A DNA stretch of 64,000 bases from JBKBRC01 sp046292345 (GTDB lineage Bacteria > Bacteroidota > Rhodothermia > Rhodothermales > Rubricoccaceae). Below the pieces are notes generated by a model that was not told the origin of the DNA, made no database searches, and saw only the letters and a program-made list of their open reading frames with translations. Position 1 is the stretch's first letter. Every line of letters starts with the position of its first letter. Where the stretch lies: NCBI GenBank assembly GCA_046292345.1, contig JBKBRC010000002.1:85120-149119 (forward strand), written 5' to 3'. A program made the position numbers and the translations under genes. This document shows positions 18,101-25,849 of this stretch, one piece after another.

Positions 18101-18455
18101 CCGGGCGGGCGACGCCCCGGAGGCGGTCCTGTGGCCCCAGGGCCACCGAGTCGCGCTCGAGCCACCAGCGCCAGCCGTCGAGCATGCGGTAGCCGCCGGC
18201 GACGAAGCCCATCGCCGGGTCGTCCTGCGGCGCCGCGAGTGCGTCGTAGTAGAAGGCACCCGCGCGGTCCGAGAGCACGACGGCGCGCGCGGCGCTCGTG
18301 TCGCCGTCGGCCGGGCGACGGACCTCGACGGCGAGCGCAGCCAGTTCGAGCGGGCCCTCGGCCGCCAGGCCCGTGCTCGGGCGCTGCTCGCCGCACGCGG
18401 CGAGCAGGGTAGCCAGAAGGACCAGGAGCAGAGCAGGCGACGAGCGGCGGGCCAT
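15134..18455 (-). CDS. Debranching-enzyme-like glycoside hydrolase lipoprotein with glucodextranase-type C-terminal domain (internal assembly gap)
   Basis: The start is ATG 18455, giving a lipoprotein signal (LLVLLATLLAAC). The central part resembles the (alpha/alpha)6 domain of amylo-alpha-1,6-glucosidase/GDE_C proteins (DTIDMAFGWAVLAL, DATARYLAAAGDYVRATGD, FNGTVWTWLAGP, EGALGLGYADAATATLAPALP in pieces). After an AEGP repeat hinge comes a beta-rich domain (DPDGDDWG, PPGVLDATYLEVARDD, IVIDTEPGGARRVGRG) like the C-terminal domain of glucodextranases and some amylases. Both sides of the N run encode AEGP repeats, so this is one gene; the apparent frame change arises because 100 N is a placeholder. 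It would trim branched or linear maltodextrins in the periplasm. Exact linkage specificity is not readable. It sits between malF and malG. Confidence 0.82.
15937..16132 (-). repeat. 12-bp tandem repeat encoding AEGP, interrupted by assembly gap
   Basis: Four perfect units of ggccctcggcag lie at 15937-15984 and four at 16085-16132, with the N run between. On the coding strand each unit encodes Ala-Glu-Gly-Pro, an extended acidic linker between the catalytic and C-terminal domains. Confidence 0.95.
15985..16084. other. Assembly gap, 100 N
   Basis: A placeholder of exactly 100 N inside the AEGP repeat. The coding frame only joins if the true gap length differs from 100 modulo 3, so this is not evidence for a frameshift. 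Confidence 0.97.
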
Positions 18456-18543
18456 GGAATAGAGCGCGGACCGAGAGCGCAAGTTCGCGCGCGCGCGGCA
18501 GCAGCGCCTCGGCAGGCAGCGCCTCAGCAGGCGGCGCAGCGCG

Positions 18544-19542
18544 TCAGTAGGCCGCCTCGGTCGCTTTCGTCCGGCTCAGGAAGATCTGCGTGAACACGAA
18601 CAGGATCGCGAAGATGATCATCGAGAGCGCCGCGGCCCATCCGAAGCGGTACATCGAGAAGGCAGCCTTGTAGACGTAGCTGACCAGGATGTGCGTCTGG
18701 TCGTTGGGCTCGCCGCCGTTGGAGACGAGCCAGACGACGTTGATGTTGTTGAACGTCCAGACGATGCCGAGCGTGATGGCCGGGACCATGACCGGCTTGA
18801 GCAGCGGCGCCGTGATCGTCCAGAACTTGCGCCACGCGCCGGCGCCGTCCACGTCGGCGGCCTCGTAGAGCTCCTGCGGGATGGACTGCAGCCCGCCGAG
18901 GGCGATCACCATCATGAACGGGAAGCCGAGCCACACGTTGGTGATGATGGCTGCCGCGAAGGCATTGGTGGGGTTCGTGAGCCACTCGACGGGCGAGAGC
19001 TGGAGCACCTGCGTCAGGAGCAGGTTCACCTCTCCGTACTCGAAGTTGAACATGCCGCGCCAGGTGAGCGCCGTGATGTACTGCGGGAGCGCCCACGGCA
19101 GGATGAGCAGCACGCGCCAGGCCGGCTTCCCTTTGATAAAGTGCTGGTGCAGCACGACGGCGAGGAACACTCCGATGGCGACGTGGAAGGCAACGTTGAC
19201 GACGGTCCAGAGGACGGTCTTGCCGAGCACCTCCCAGAAGCGCGGCTCGGCGAACACGCTCGCGTACTGGTCTAGCCCTATGAAGGACCAGTCGCGCAGC
19301 GTGTAGATGTTCATGTTCGAGAACGAGATCGCCACGTTGTAGAAGAACGGGAAGGCGACCACAGCCAGGACGATCAGCGCCGTCGGGCCAAGCAGGGCGA
19401 ACAGAAACAGGCGCATCCGCGTCTCCTCGGAGAACCGGGGCGGACGCGGCGCGCGGCGCGCGTCGGGGGTGTCGCGGCGCGCGGCGGTGCGGCTGCGCTC
19501 GCGCACGTCGAGGGCGAGTCCTTCGGTGGGTGCGTCAAGCAT
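18544..19542 (-). CDS. malF: Maltodextrin ABC transporter inner membrane subunit, MalF type
   Basis: This 332-residue permease has a hydrophilic N-terminus, six predicted helices beginning MRLFLFALLGPTALIVLAVV, and the EAA loop EAADVDGAGAWRKFW. The start is ATG 19542 (MLDAPTEG); the longer upstream frame overlaps the binding-protein gene and is not conserved. Compared with E. coli MalF it lacks the large periplasmic P2 insertion, as is usual outside Proteobacteria. It lies 62 bp downstream of the substrate-binding lipoprotein gene and 88 bp upstream of the debranching-type glycosidase, in one leftward transcription unit. Confidence 0.92.
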   Translation of the reverse strand: MLDAPTEGLALDVRERSRTAARRDTPDARRAPRPPRFSEETRMRLFLFALLGPTALIVLAVVAFPFFYNVAISFSNMNIYTLRDWSFIGLDQYASVFAEPRFWEVLGKTVLWTVVNVAFHVAIGVFLAVVLHQHFIKGKPAWRVLLILPWALPQYITALTWRGMFNFEYGEVNLLLTQVLQLSPVEWLTNPTNAFAAAIITNVWLGFPFMMVIALGGLQSIPQELYEAADVDGAGAWRKFWTITAPLLKPVMVPAITLGIVWTFNNINVVWLVSNGGEPNDQTHILVSYVYKAAFSMYRFGWAAALSMIIFAILFVFTQIFLSRTKATEAAY

Positions 19543-19604
19543 GGCGAGCGTCAGGCATGGCGGGCGGCAAGCGTAGCGCAGGCGGGCGTGGGCGGCGGCA
19601 GCCG

Positions 19605-20858
19605 TCAGCGGCCGAACGCCTCGGCGATCTGACGCTCGGCCTGAGCCTGCATCAGGCGGGCGCCCTCGCGCGCGGAGATCGAGCCGTTCATGACGAGCTG
19701 GTAGGGCCCGCGCATGGCGTCCCAGATCTGACGCATCTGCGGCGCCGTCGGCATCGGCTGCGTGCGCTCGGCCTGCGCGAGGCTCTGCTGGAGGACGGGG
19801 TTGCGCGTCATCACGTCGCTCTGGCGGACGGCCCGGCGCACGGGGATCGTGGCGAGCTGCTCGGCCATGGCCGCCTGCATCGCGTCGTCGGTGAGAAACT
19901 CGAGCACGCCGAGCACGGCGGGCAGCTTCCAGGCGGGCACGGCGGGGTTGACCGAGTAGGCTTTGGCGGCGGCCATGGGCTCGGCGTAGCGCCCCGTGGC
20001 AGTGTTGAGGGGCAACGGCGCGAGCGCGTAGTCCACGCCGGCCTCGCCGTAGCCGGCCCATGACCACGGCCCGTCGATGACGGCGGCGGCGGCGCCGTCG
20101 CGGAAGAGCACCTTGACGGACTCGTAGTCGGACTCGCGCGGGATGAGGCCGTAGCGGTCGCGCAGGTCGAGCACGAACTGGATCGCGTTGACGGTCGCCT
20201 CGGTGTTGAGCGTGGGGTTGCCCTGCTCGTCCATCACCCATCCGCCGTAGGCGGTCAGGAAGGGAATGAAGAAGAACGGCTCGGTGTAGTTCCACGCCAG
20301 CAGGTACGGCCCGCGCCCGCCGTCGCGGAGCCGCTGCCCGAGCGCGACGAGCTCGTCGAACGTCGTCGGCGGCGTCTGGATGAGGGCGCGGTTGTAGACG
20401 AACGTGAGGTGGTTGCCGACCTGGTCGGCCACGGCCACGAGGCGGCCGTCCCAGTAGAGCAGGCCTTCCTCGTCGAAGCCCTCGAGGAACGCCACGGGCA
20501 GGAGCCCGTCGAGCGGGCGGATGGTCTCCGTCAGGCCGAGCGTGCCCACATTGTCGGCCGGGCCGTAGACCAGGTCCGGCCCGCGCCCGCCGATGGCGGC
20601 GAAGACGTAGTGGTTGCGCAGCTCTTCGGTCTCCTTGTAGAGCGTCTCGACGCGCACCGAGTCCTGCGCGGCGTTGTAGCGCGCGACGGCCGCCTCGAGG
20701 AAGGCGCGCTCGGCGGAGTCTTTCTGGTGCCAGAGGCGCACCACGATGGGGCCGCGCTCGGGGCGGCGCTCGGCCGTGTCGCACGCGCTGACGAGCGGCG
20801 CGAGCACGGCCACGAGGAGGAGGGACGCGAGGCGGCGCATGGCGGCGGTCCGGATCAT
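19605..20858 (-). CDS. Maltodextrin-binding-type extracellular solute-binding lipoprotein
   Basis: This 417-residue family 1 solute-binding protein has a lipoprotein signal (LLLVAVLAPLVSAC, Cys about residue 26), so it is tethered to a membrane rather than free. It shows the typical N-lobe RLWHQKDSAERAFLEAAVAR and LVYGPADNVGTLGLTETIRPL, and the C-lobe ITARKAYSVNP-like AAKAYSVNPAVPAWKLPA. Family and neighbours (malF, GH13 enzymes) point to maltose/maltodextrins. Its ATG overlaps the TGA of the upstream amylase gene (ATGA at 20855-20858), so the two are translationally coupled. An alternative ATG at 20840 also leaves an intact signal. Confidence 0.91.
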   Translation of the reverse strand: MIRTAAMRRLASLLLVAVLAPLVSACDTAERRPERGPIVVRLWHQKDSAERAFLEAAVARYNAAQDSVRVETLYKETEELRNHYVFAAIGGRGPDLVYGPADNVGTLGLTETIRPLDGLLPVAFLEGFDEEGLLYWDGRLVAVADQVGNHLTFVYNRALIQTPPTTFDELVALGQRLRDGGRGPYLLAWNYTEPFFFIPFLTAYGGWVMDEQGNPTLNTEATVNAIQFVLDLRDRYGLIPRESDYESVKVLFRDGAAAAVIDGPWSWAGYGEAGVDYALAPLPLNTATGRYAEPMAAAKAYSVNPAVPAWKLPAVLGVLEFLTDDAMQAAMAEQLATIPVRRAVRQSDVMTRNPVLQQSLAQAERTQPMPTAPQMRQIWDAMRGPYQLVMNGSISAREGARLMQAQAERQIAEAFGR

Positions 20859-22756
20859 TCGTCGAGGCTGCGCGGGCGGACGTCGGTCGCCGCGGCGGGG
20901 CGGAAGACGACAGCGGTGCGGGGCGGCAGGCGGTAGCCGGCCGCGGGCGCACCGGCATCGGAGAGCACGAGCACGAGCGAGGGCACGTCCTCGAGGCGCC
21001 CCGAGGAGGCGAACACGGGCGCGAGCGGCCCGAAGGGGCCGGCGCCCTCGGGCGCGCCCCCGGGCAGGCGCACGAACTGCGCGGCGTCGGAGCGGTTGAC
21101 GAGCACGACGGCGAGGTCGGCGCCGTGGGCGCGGGCGAGCGCGAGCGTCTGCGCGTCATCGTCGGCGCCGAGGATGCGCAGGTCGCCGCGGCGGAGCGCG
21201 ACGCTGCCGCGGCGGAGCGCGATGAGCTCCTGATGGAACGCGAAGAGCGCCTCGTCGAAGGCGACGGGGTCGGGCGTGCGGGGCCGCCCGAGCGGATCGG
21301 CCGCCTCGTCGTCGTAGACGAGGTCGGGCCAGACCATGGGCTTGCGGTCGTCCGGGTCGTCGGCGCCCCACATGCCGGCCTCGGCGCCGTAGTAGAGCAT
21401 GGGCGCCCCGGGGAGCGCGAACTGGAGCGTCGTGACGAGGCGTTGCAGCTCGCGCTCCTCGGGGCCGGGCGCACGGACGCTGTAGCGCGCGTCGTGACGG
21501 GGCGAGTTGCCGCGGTCGTAGCCGTGCCCGAGCGCGCGGTTGACGAGCATGGACGGCAGGCGGTCCGTGTCGTGCGAGTCCATGAGGGTCAGGCGCGCGC
21601 GGGCCGAGGCAGGCGGGTAGGCGGCGGCGCGCGCGGCGAGCGCCTCGGCGTAGGCCGTCATAGGCATGCGGCCCGTGACGAGCGCCTCGTGCGTGGGGAT
21701 GGCGAAGCCGTGGTAGTTGGTGGCGGCATGAAAGCCGGCCTCGCCCACGAAGGCGGTCGCGTCGGGCCAGACCTCGGCGACGGTGTAGGCATCCGGGTTG
21801 ATCTGGCGCACGAGCGCGTTCCAGTCGCGCCAGAAGCCGTGCGGGAGCTCGTCGGCGGCGTCGAGGCGCCAGCCGTCCACGCCGTCGGAGGGATCGCCGT
21901 CGCCGTCGGGGTCCATCCAGCGGCGGGTGGCGGCGAAGACGTAGGCCTTGGCATCCGGATGTAGGTCCTGGCCGTCGGCGGAGCGTGCGAAGACGGGCAG
22001 GGGCTTGAAGCCGAACCAGCCCTCCCAGTCGAAGGCGGTGCCGTCGGCGGGGTCGTCCCAGGCCGTGACGCGGTACCAGCCAGCGAAGCGCGAGGCCCGC
22101 TGCCGCGCGCGGACGTCCTCGAAGGCGAAGAAGCGCGTCCCGGTGTGGTTGAACACGCCGTCTATGATGACGCGGAGGCCGCGCGCACGCGCGTCCTGAA
22201 GCAGCTCGAGAAAGAGGCGGTCGGCGGCCGTCCAGGTCCACGTCGCCGGGTCGTCGGGCGTCTCGGCAGCGATGCGCGCGAGATCGCCCGCGGGGTCGGG
22301 GCCGAAGTAGGGATCGACGTGGTGGAAGGACGTGGCGTCGTACTTGTGCTGGCTGGCGGCGTGGAAAACGGGGTTGAGGTAGAGCGCCGTCACGCCGAGG
22401 CGCTGGAGGTACGGGAGGCGGTCGCGGAGGCCCTGGAGGTCTCCCCCGTAGCGGCGGAAGAAGGCGCCGTCCTGGTAGAAGTCGGGCCCGAGCGCGCGCT
22501 CCCAGTCGTCGCGGACGTACCAGTCGCCGGTCCAGGGCGAGAGGCGCCACGTCGCCGGGTCGAGGCGGTCCGGGAAGTCGAGCGACGAGAACGGCGGGTC
22601 GTTGGCCGGGTCGCCGTTGGCGAAGCGCTCGGGAAAGACCTGGTAGAAAACAGCGTCCTGCACCCACGCGGGCGGCGGGACCGGCTGGGCCATGGCGGAG
22701 GGCGGCCAGTGGAGGGCAGCCAGCAGGGTAAGGACGATCGTCCGGTGGCGCTTCAT
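20855..22756 (-). CDS. Periplasmic GH13 alpha-amylase (neopullulanase/cyclomaltodextrinase-like)
   Basis: This 633-residue protein has a cleavable signal (MKRHRTIVLTLLAALHW..AMAQ) and no T9SS sorting domain, so it probably stays in the periplasm. The GH13 conserved regions are all present: DGVFNHTG (I), GWRLDAADE with nucleophile Asp (II), TVAEVWPD with acid/base Glu (III) and MDSHDTDRL with the transition-state Asp (IV). A short Ca-binding-like stretch (DPDGDGDPSDGVDG) lies before region II. The opening VQDAVFYQVFPERFANGDP is typical of the neopullulanase/maltogenic subgroup, which acts on maltodextrins and cyclodextrins. It ends in a 4-bp overlap with the binding-protein gene. An antisense frame of more than 200 residues here is a composition artefact. 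Confidence 0.92.
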   Translation of the reverse strand: MKRHRTIVLTLLAALHWPPSAMAQPVPPPAWVQDAVFYQVFPERFANGDPANDPPFSSLDFPDRLDPATWRLSPWTGDWYVRDDWERALGPDFYQDGAFFRRYGGDLQGLRDRLPYLQRLGVTALYLNPVFHAASQHKYDATSFHHVDPYFGPDPAGDLARIAAETPDDPATWTWTAADRLFLELLQDARARGLRVIIDGVFNHTGTRFFAFEDVRARQRASRFAGWYRVTAWDDPADGTAFDWEGWFGFKPLPVFARSADGQDLHPDAKAYVFAATRRWMDPDGDGDPSDGVDGWRLDAADELPHGFWRDWNALVRQINPDAYTVAEVWPDATAFVGEAGFHAATNYHGFAIPTHEALVTGRMPMTAYAEALAARAAAYPPASARARLTLMDSHDTDRLPSMLVNRALGHGYDRGNSPRHDARYSVRAPGPEERELQRLVTTLQFALPGAPMLYYGAEAGMWGADDPDDRKPMVWPDLVYDDEAADPLGRPRTPDPVAFDEALFAFHQELIALRRGSVALRRGDLRILGADDDAQTLALARAHGADLAVVLVNRSDAAQFVRLPGGAPEGAGPFGPLAPVFASSGRLEDVPSLVLVLSDAGAPAAGYRLPPRTAVVFRPAAATDVRPRSLDE

Positions 22757-22829
22757 GGCTGCCAGACGCGCGGGCCTCCGCGCCGCAGGACGACCCGCCC
22801 CTCCCCCCCGGTACGTTTCGCGGACATCG

Positions 22830-25751
22830 TCATCGGGCGACGGTGATGCGGGTGGCGGAGACGCCGCCGGCCCCGCTGAGCCGGAGCACGTAGACGCCCG
22901 CCGGCAGGCCCGACGCGTCGAAGCCGGCTTCGTGCGCACCGGCTGCGCGCGGGCCCTCGGCGAGCGTGGCCACGCGGCGGCCGAGCGCGTCGAAGGCCTC
23001 AAGGCGGACCTCGCCGGGCGCTTCGGTTGTGAAGCGGACCGTCGCGCGGCCGGCGACGGGGTTCGGGAAGACCGTCTCGAAGCGCAGCGCCGGCGGGCGC
23101 GCGGGCCCTCCCTCGGCGGAGACCGACGGGTACGGCGAGGCCGGCGCGGGTGCGATCTCGCGGCTGGTGAACAGGCGGAACGTGCCCGGCGCGAGCGTGA
23201 GCGAGAGCCCACCGGAGGGCACGGTGACCGTCTCGCGCGAGAAGAAGTCGTACCACGTGCCGGCATCGAGCGGGAACGTAGCCGTGCGCTCGGCCAGGCC
23301 GAAGTTGCCCGCCACGACGACGCTCAGGTCCGGGTTCGAGAGCTTGATCCAGCGGTCGGCCACGCCGGCGCCGGTCTGCATCTGCACCGTCTGCGCGCGG
23401 CGGAAGACGGGCTCGGCGCTGCGGAGATAGAGCAGCTGCCGGTACGTGTCGTAGAGGCGGCGCCGGGCAGGATCGCTGAAGTACTCCCAGCGGATGGGCT
23501 TGCGGCCGGTTCGCGCGGGGTCGCTGGCCAGGCAGTCGCCGTTACCCGAGCCTGGCTTGAGGCACTCGCCAGGCCCGCCTCCGTAGCCCAGTTCGCCGAA
23601 CTGCCAGATCATCTTCGGGCCGGGCACGGTCAGGAAGAACGCTGCCGCGAGGCCCTGGCGCTCGAGCGCCGTGTTCAGGTCGCGCGTGTTGTAGGCGCCA
23701 GGGTCGGTGTTGCACGTATTGCCGCCTGCCGGCGCGTTCGAGCAGGCGCCGTAGCGGCGGTTGCGGAACATCATCCACTGCTCGTCATGGCTCTCCATGT
23801 ACGTCAGCTGGCCGTGCAGCGGGTAGCCGTTATTAGGCGGGTAGGCGCGCGCAAACGACGACTGCGTGTTCAGGTAGCCCATCGTGGCCTCGTTGTAGGC
23901 CCCGTTCATGTTGCTCCAGAGCGTCATGCCGGGGCGGCCCTGCGCGCGGCCGTGGTTGGCCAGCACGCGCTCCTCGGACGCGTCGGCGAAGTGTTCAAGG
24001 ATGACATACGCGTTCGGGTCGACCTCCCAGATGCGGTCGGCCATGCGCGTCAGGATGTCGATGCGGGCCTGGTTGTAGGCCGAGAAGTTGGCGTCGGTAC
24101 AGACACCGCCGCCGCAGGTCTGCGTGAAGCCCTTCGAGAGGTCGAAGCGGTAGCCATCGACGCGGTACTCCTGGAGCCACCAGGCGTTGGCGCGGTCGAG
24201 CCAGTACTGCGTGAGTGGGCTCTCGTGGTTGTTGTCGTTGAAGACGTTGAAGGGGTGGCGCGCAGCCGGGTTGACCCACGGGTTGTCCGGCGTCGGCGGC
24301 CCGAAGTCGCCTGTGTTGTAGAGCCGCACGAAGGGCGCCTGCCCGGTCTGGTGGTTGTAGACCACGTCCAGGATGACGGCCAGGCCGCGCGCGTGCGCCT
24401 CGTCCACGAGCGCCTTGAACGTCTCGGCCGGGCCGTAGTACTTGTCGACGGCGAAGTAGTGGTTGGGGTTGTAGCCCCAGCTATCGTTGCCGTCGAACTC
24501 TGCGATCGGCATCAGGCCGATGGCGTTCACGCCGAGCGTGACGAGGTAGTCGAGCGTATCGCGGAGCGTGCGGAAGTCGCTCTGCGCAACGAAGTCGCGC
24601 AGGAGGAGCTCGTAGACGACGAGGTCCTCGACGGGCGGGCGCGTCCATCCCGTCGTCTGCCACGCGTAGGGCGTGGCGCCGGGGCGGATGACCGAGACGA
24701 GCTGCGTCGTCTGCCCGACCGGGTAGGCGATCAGGCCAGGGTAGCGTGCCGGGCCGATGAAGGGGTCGTTAGGCTGGTCAAGCACCTTGGGCGCGTACGG
24801 ATCGGAGACGCGGATCTGCCCGTCCACGAGGTACTGGAAGCGCACTTCCTGGCCGGCCGGCAGGCCCGTCAGCTCGATCCACCAGCGCGTGCCGAGCGGG
24901 TCGGCAGCGTCGCGCTTGAGCAGGAACTCGTCTCGCACCTCCCAGGCGTTGAAGTCGCCGATGGCGTGGACGAACTGCTTGCCGGGCGCGCGCAGCACGA
25001 GCGTGACGCGTCCGGGGTCCCCGTCGTGGAAGTTGATGCCGTCCACGAGGCCGGCCGGGACGGGCGCCTCCTGTACGGCCGGCGGCACGACGCCCACCTG
25101 CGCCTGCGCCACACGCCCGAGAGCATCGGTCGCCTCGATGCGGAACTGCGCGCCGGGCGCCACCGGCGCCGGGAGCGCGTAGCGGAACAGGCGCGTCTGG
25201 TCGTCGAAGAACTGGAGCCCGTCGGTCCGGCGCACGCCGTTGACTTCGAAGGCGATGGCCGTCACGGGCTGCGTGCCGAAGATGCTCGCCGAGACGGCGA
25301 CGACCTGGGCCGCGCCGCGCTGCTCGCGCGCGAGTTGGAACACCATCGGGTCGCGCACCTCGACGAGCGAGTTGGCGTCCGGACCGACGGTGACCGGGTT
25401 GAGCGGGTCCGGGAACCACGAAAAGCCCGACGCGCCCGACGTGTTCGTGTGCGCCTGCACCTTGTACTGCTGGCTGCTGCCGATGGGCAGCGTGGCCGTA
25501 TAGCGGTACTCGTTCAGGGCCGCCTCGAACGTCATGCGCGAGGGGTGGCCGTTGGCGATGCGCGCGCCCGGCACGCCCGGCACGTAGGGCTGGCCCCAGT
25601 CGTTGAACTGACCGGGCAGGAACGCCTGCACGATGGGCGGCGAGGGAGCTGTCGTCAGGTCTGGCAGGAAGCGGAACGTGACGTCGAGCGTGCCCTGGGC
25701 GGCGGCGGGGAGGGCCGCCGCGAGGGCGAGCAGAAGCGCGAGGCGACGCAT
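22830..25751 (-). CDS. Secreted GH13 alpha-amylase with T9SS type A sorting domain
   Basis: This 973-residue protein has signal MRRLALLLALAAALPAAAQ, an N-terminal carbohydrate-module-like region (FLPGQFNDWGQPYVPG), a middle E-set domain (VIGDFNAWEV-like HAIGDFNAWEVRDEFL) and a GH13 barrel. The barrel carries VILDVVYNHQTG (I), GYRFDLSKGF (II), VILEHFADASEE (III) and MESHDEQWMMF (IV). The C-terminal about 85 residues form a T9SS type A sorting signal (VFPNPVAGRATVRF, DALGRRVATL, LPAGVYVLRLSG), directing transport across the outer membrane and attachment or release at the surface. It probably makes the first cuts in starch or pullulan. It is preceded by a strong terminator at 25769-25801, so it may also have its own promoter. 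Confidence 0.93.
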   Translation of the reverse strand: MRRLALLLALAAALPAAAQGTLDVTFRFLPDLTTAPSPPIVQAFLPGQFNDWGQPYVPGVPGARIANGHPSRMTFEAALNEYRYTATLPIGSSQQYKVQAHTNTSGASGFSWFPDPLNPVTVGPDANSLVEVRDPMVFQLAREQRGAAQVVAVSASIFGTQPVTAIAFEVNGVRRTDGLQFFDDQTRLFRYALPAPVAPGAQFRIEATDALGRVAQAQVGVVPPAVQEAPVPAGLVDGINFHDGDPGRVTLVLRAPGKQFVHAIGDFNAWEVRDEFLLKRDAADPLGTRWWIELTGLPAGQEVRFQYLVDGQIRVSDPYAPKVLDQPNDPFIGPARYPGLIAYPVGQTTQLVSVIRPGATPYAWQTTGWTRPPVEDLVVYELLLRDFVAQSDFRTLRDTLDYLVTLGVNAIGLMPIAEFDGNDSWGYNPNHYFAVDKYYGPAETFKALVDEAHARGLAVILDVVYNHQTGQAPFVRLYNTGDFGPPTPDNPWVNPAARHPFNVFNDNNHESPLTQYWLDRANAWWLQEYRVDGYRFDLSKGFTQTCGGGVCTDANFSAYNQARIDILTRMADRIWEVDPNAYVILEHFADASEERVLANHGRAQGRPGMTLWSNMNGAYNEATMGYLNTQSSFARAYPPNNGYPLHGQLTYMESHDEQWMMFRNRRYGACSNAPAGGNTCNTDPGAYNTRDLNTALERQGLAAAFFLTVPGPKMIWQFGELGYGGGPGECLKPGSGNGDCLASDPARTGRKPIRWEYFSDPARRRLYDTYRQLLYLRSAEPVFRRAQTVQMQTGAGVADRWIKLSNPDLSVVVAGNFGLAERTATFPLDAGTWYDFFSRETVTVPSGGLSLTLAPGTFRLFTSREIAPAPASPYPSVSAEGGPARPPALRFETVFPNPVAGRATVRFTTEAPGEVRLEAFDALGRRVATLAEGPRAAGAHEAGFDASGLPAGVYVLRLSGAGGVSATRITVAR

Positions 25752-25768
25752 GGCAAACGAGGAGCGAG

Positions 25769-25801
25769 AAAAACGCCGGCCGCCTCTTACAGCGGCCGGC
25801 G
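25769..25801 (-). terminator. Rho-independent terminator after the starch-binding protein gene
   Basis: A perfect 10-bp GC stem (25774-25783 with 25792-25801, 8-nt loop) is followed on the minus strand by five U (25769-25773). It lies 50 bp past the stop of the starch-binding protein gene and just before the secreted amylase gene, inside the leftward locus, so it may act as a partial terminator. Confidence 0.8.
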
Positions 25802-25849
25802 CGAGCGGCCGGGGCAGGCCTGTCAGGACCGCGCCCCGGCCGGTTCGTC

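Noticed and set aside
15134..18455. Two separate genes or a frameshift in the debranching-type glycosidase
   Set aside because: AEGP repeats flank the N run on both sides in the proper coding sense. The frame change only reflects the arbitrary 100-N placeholder.
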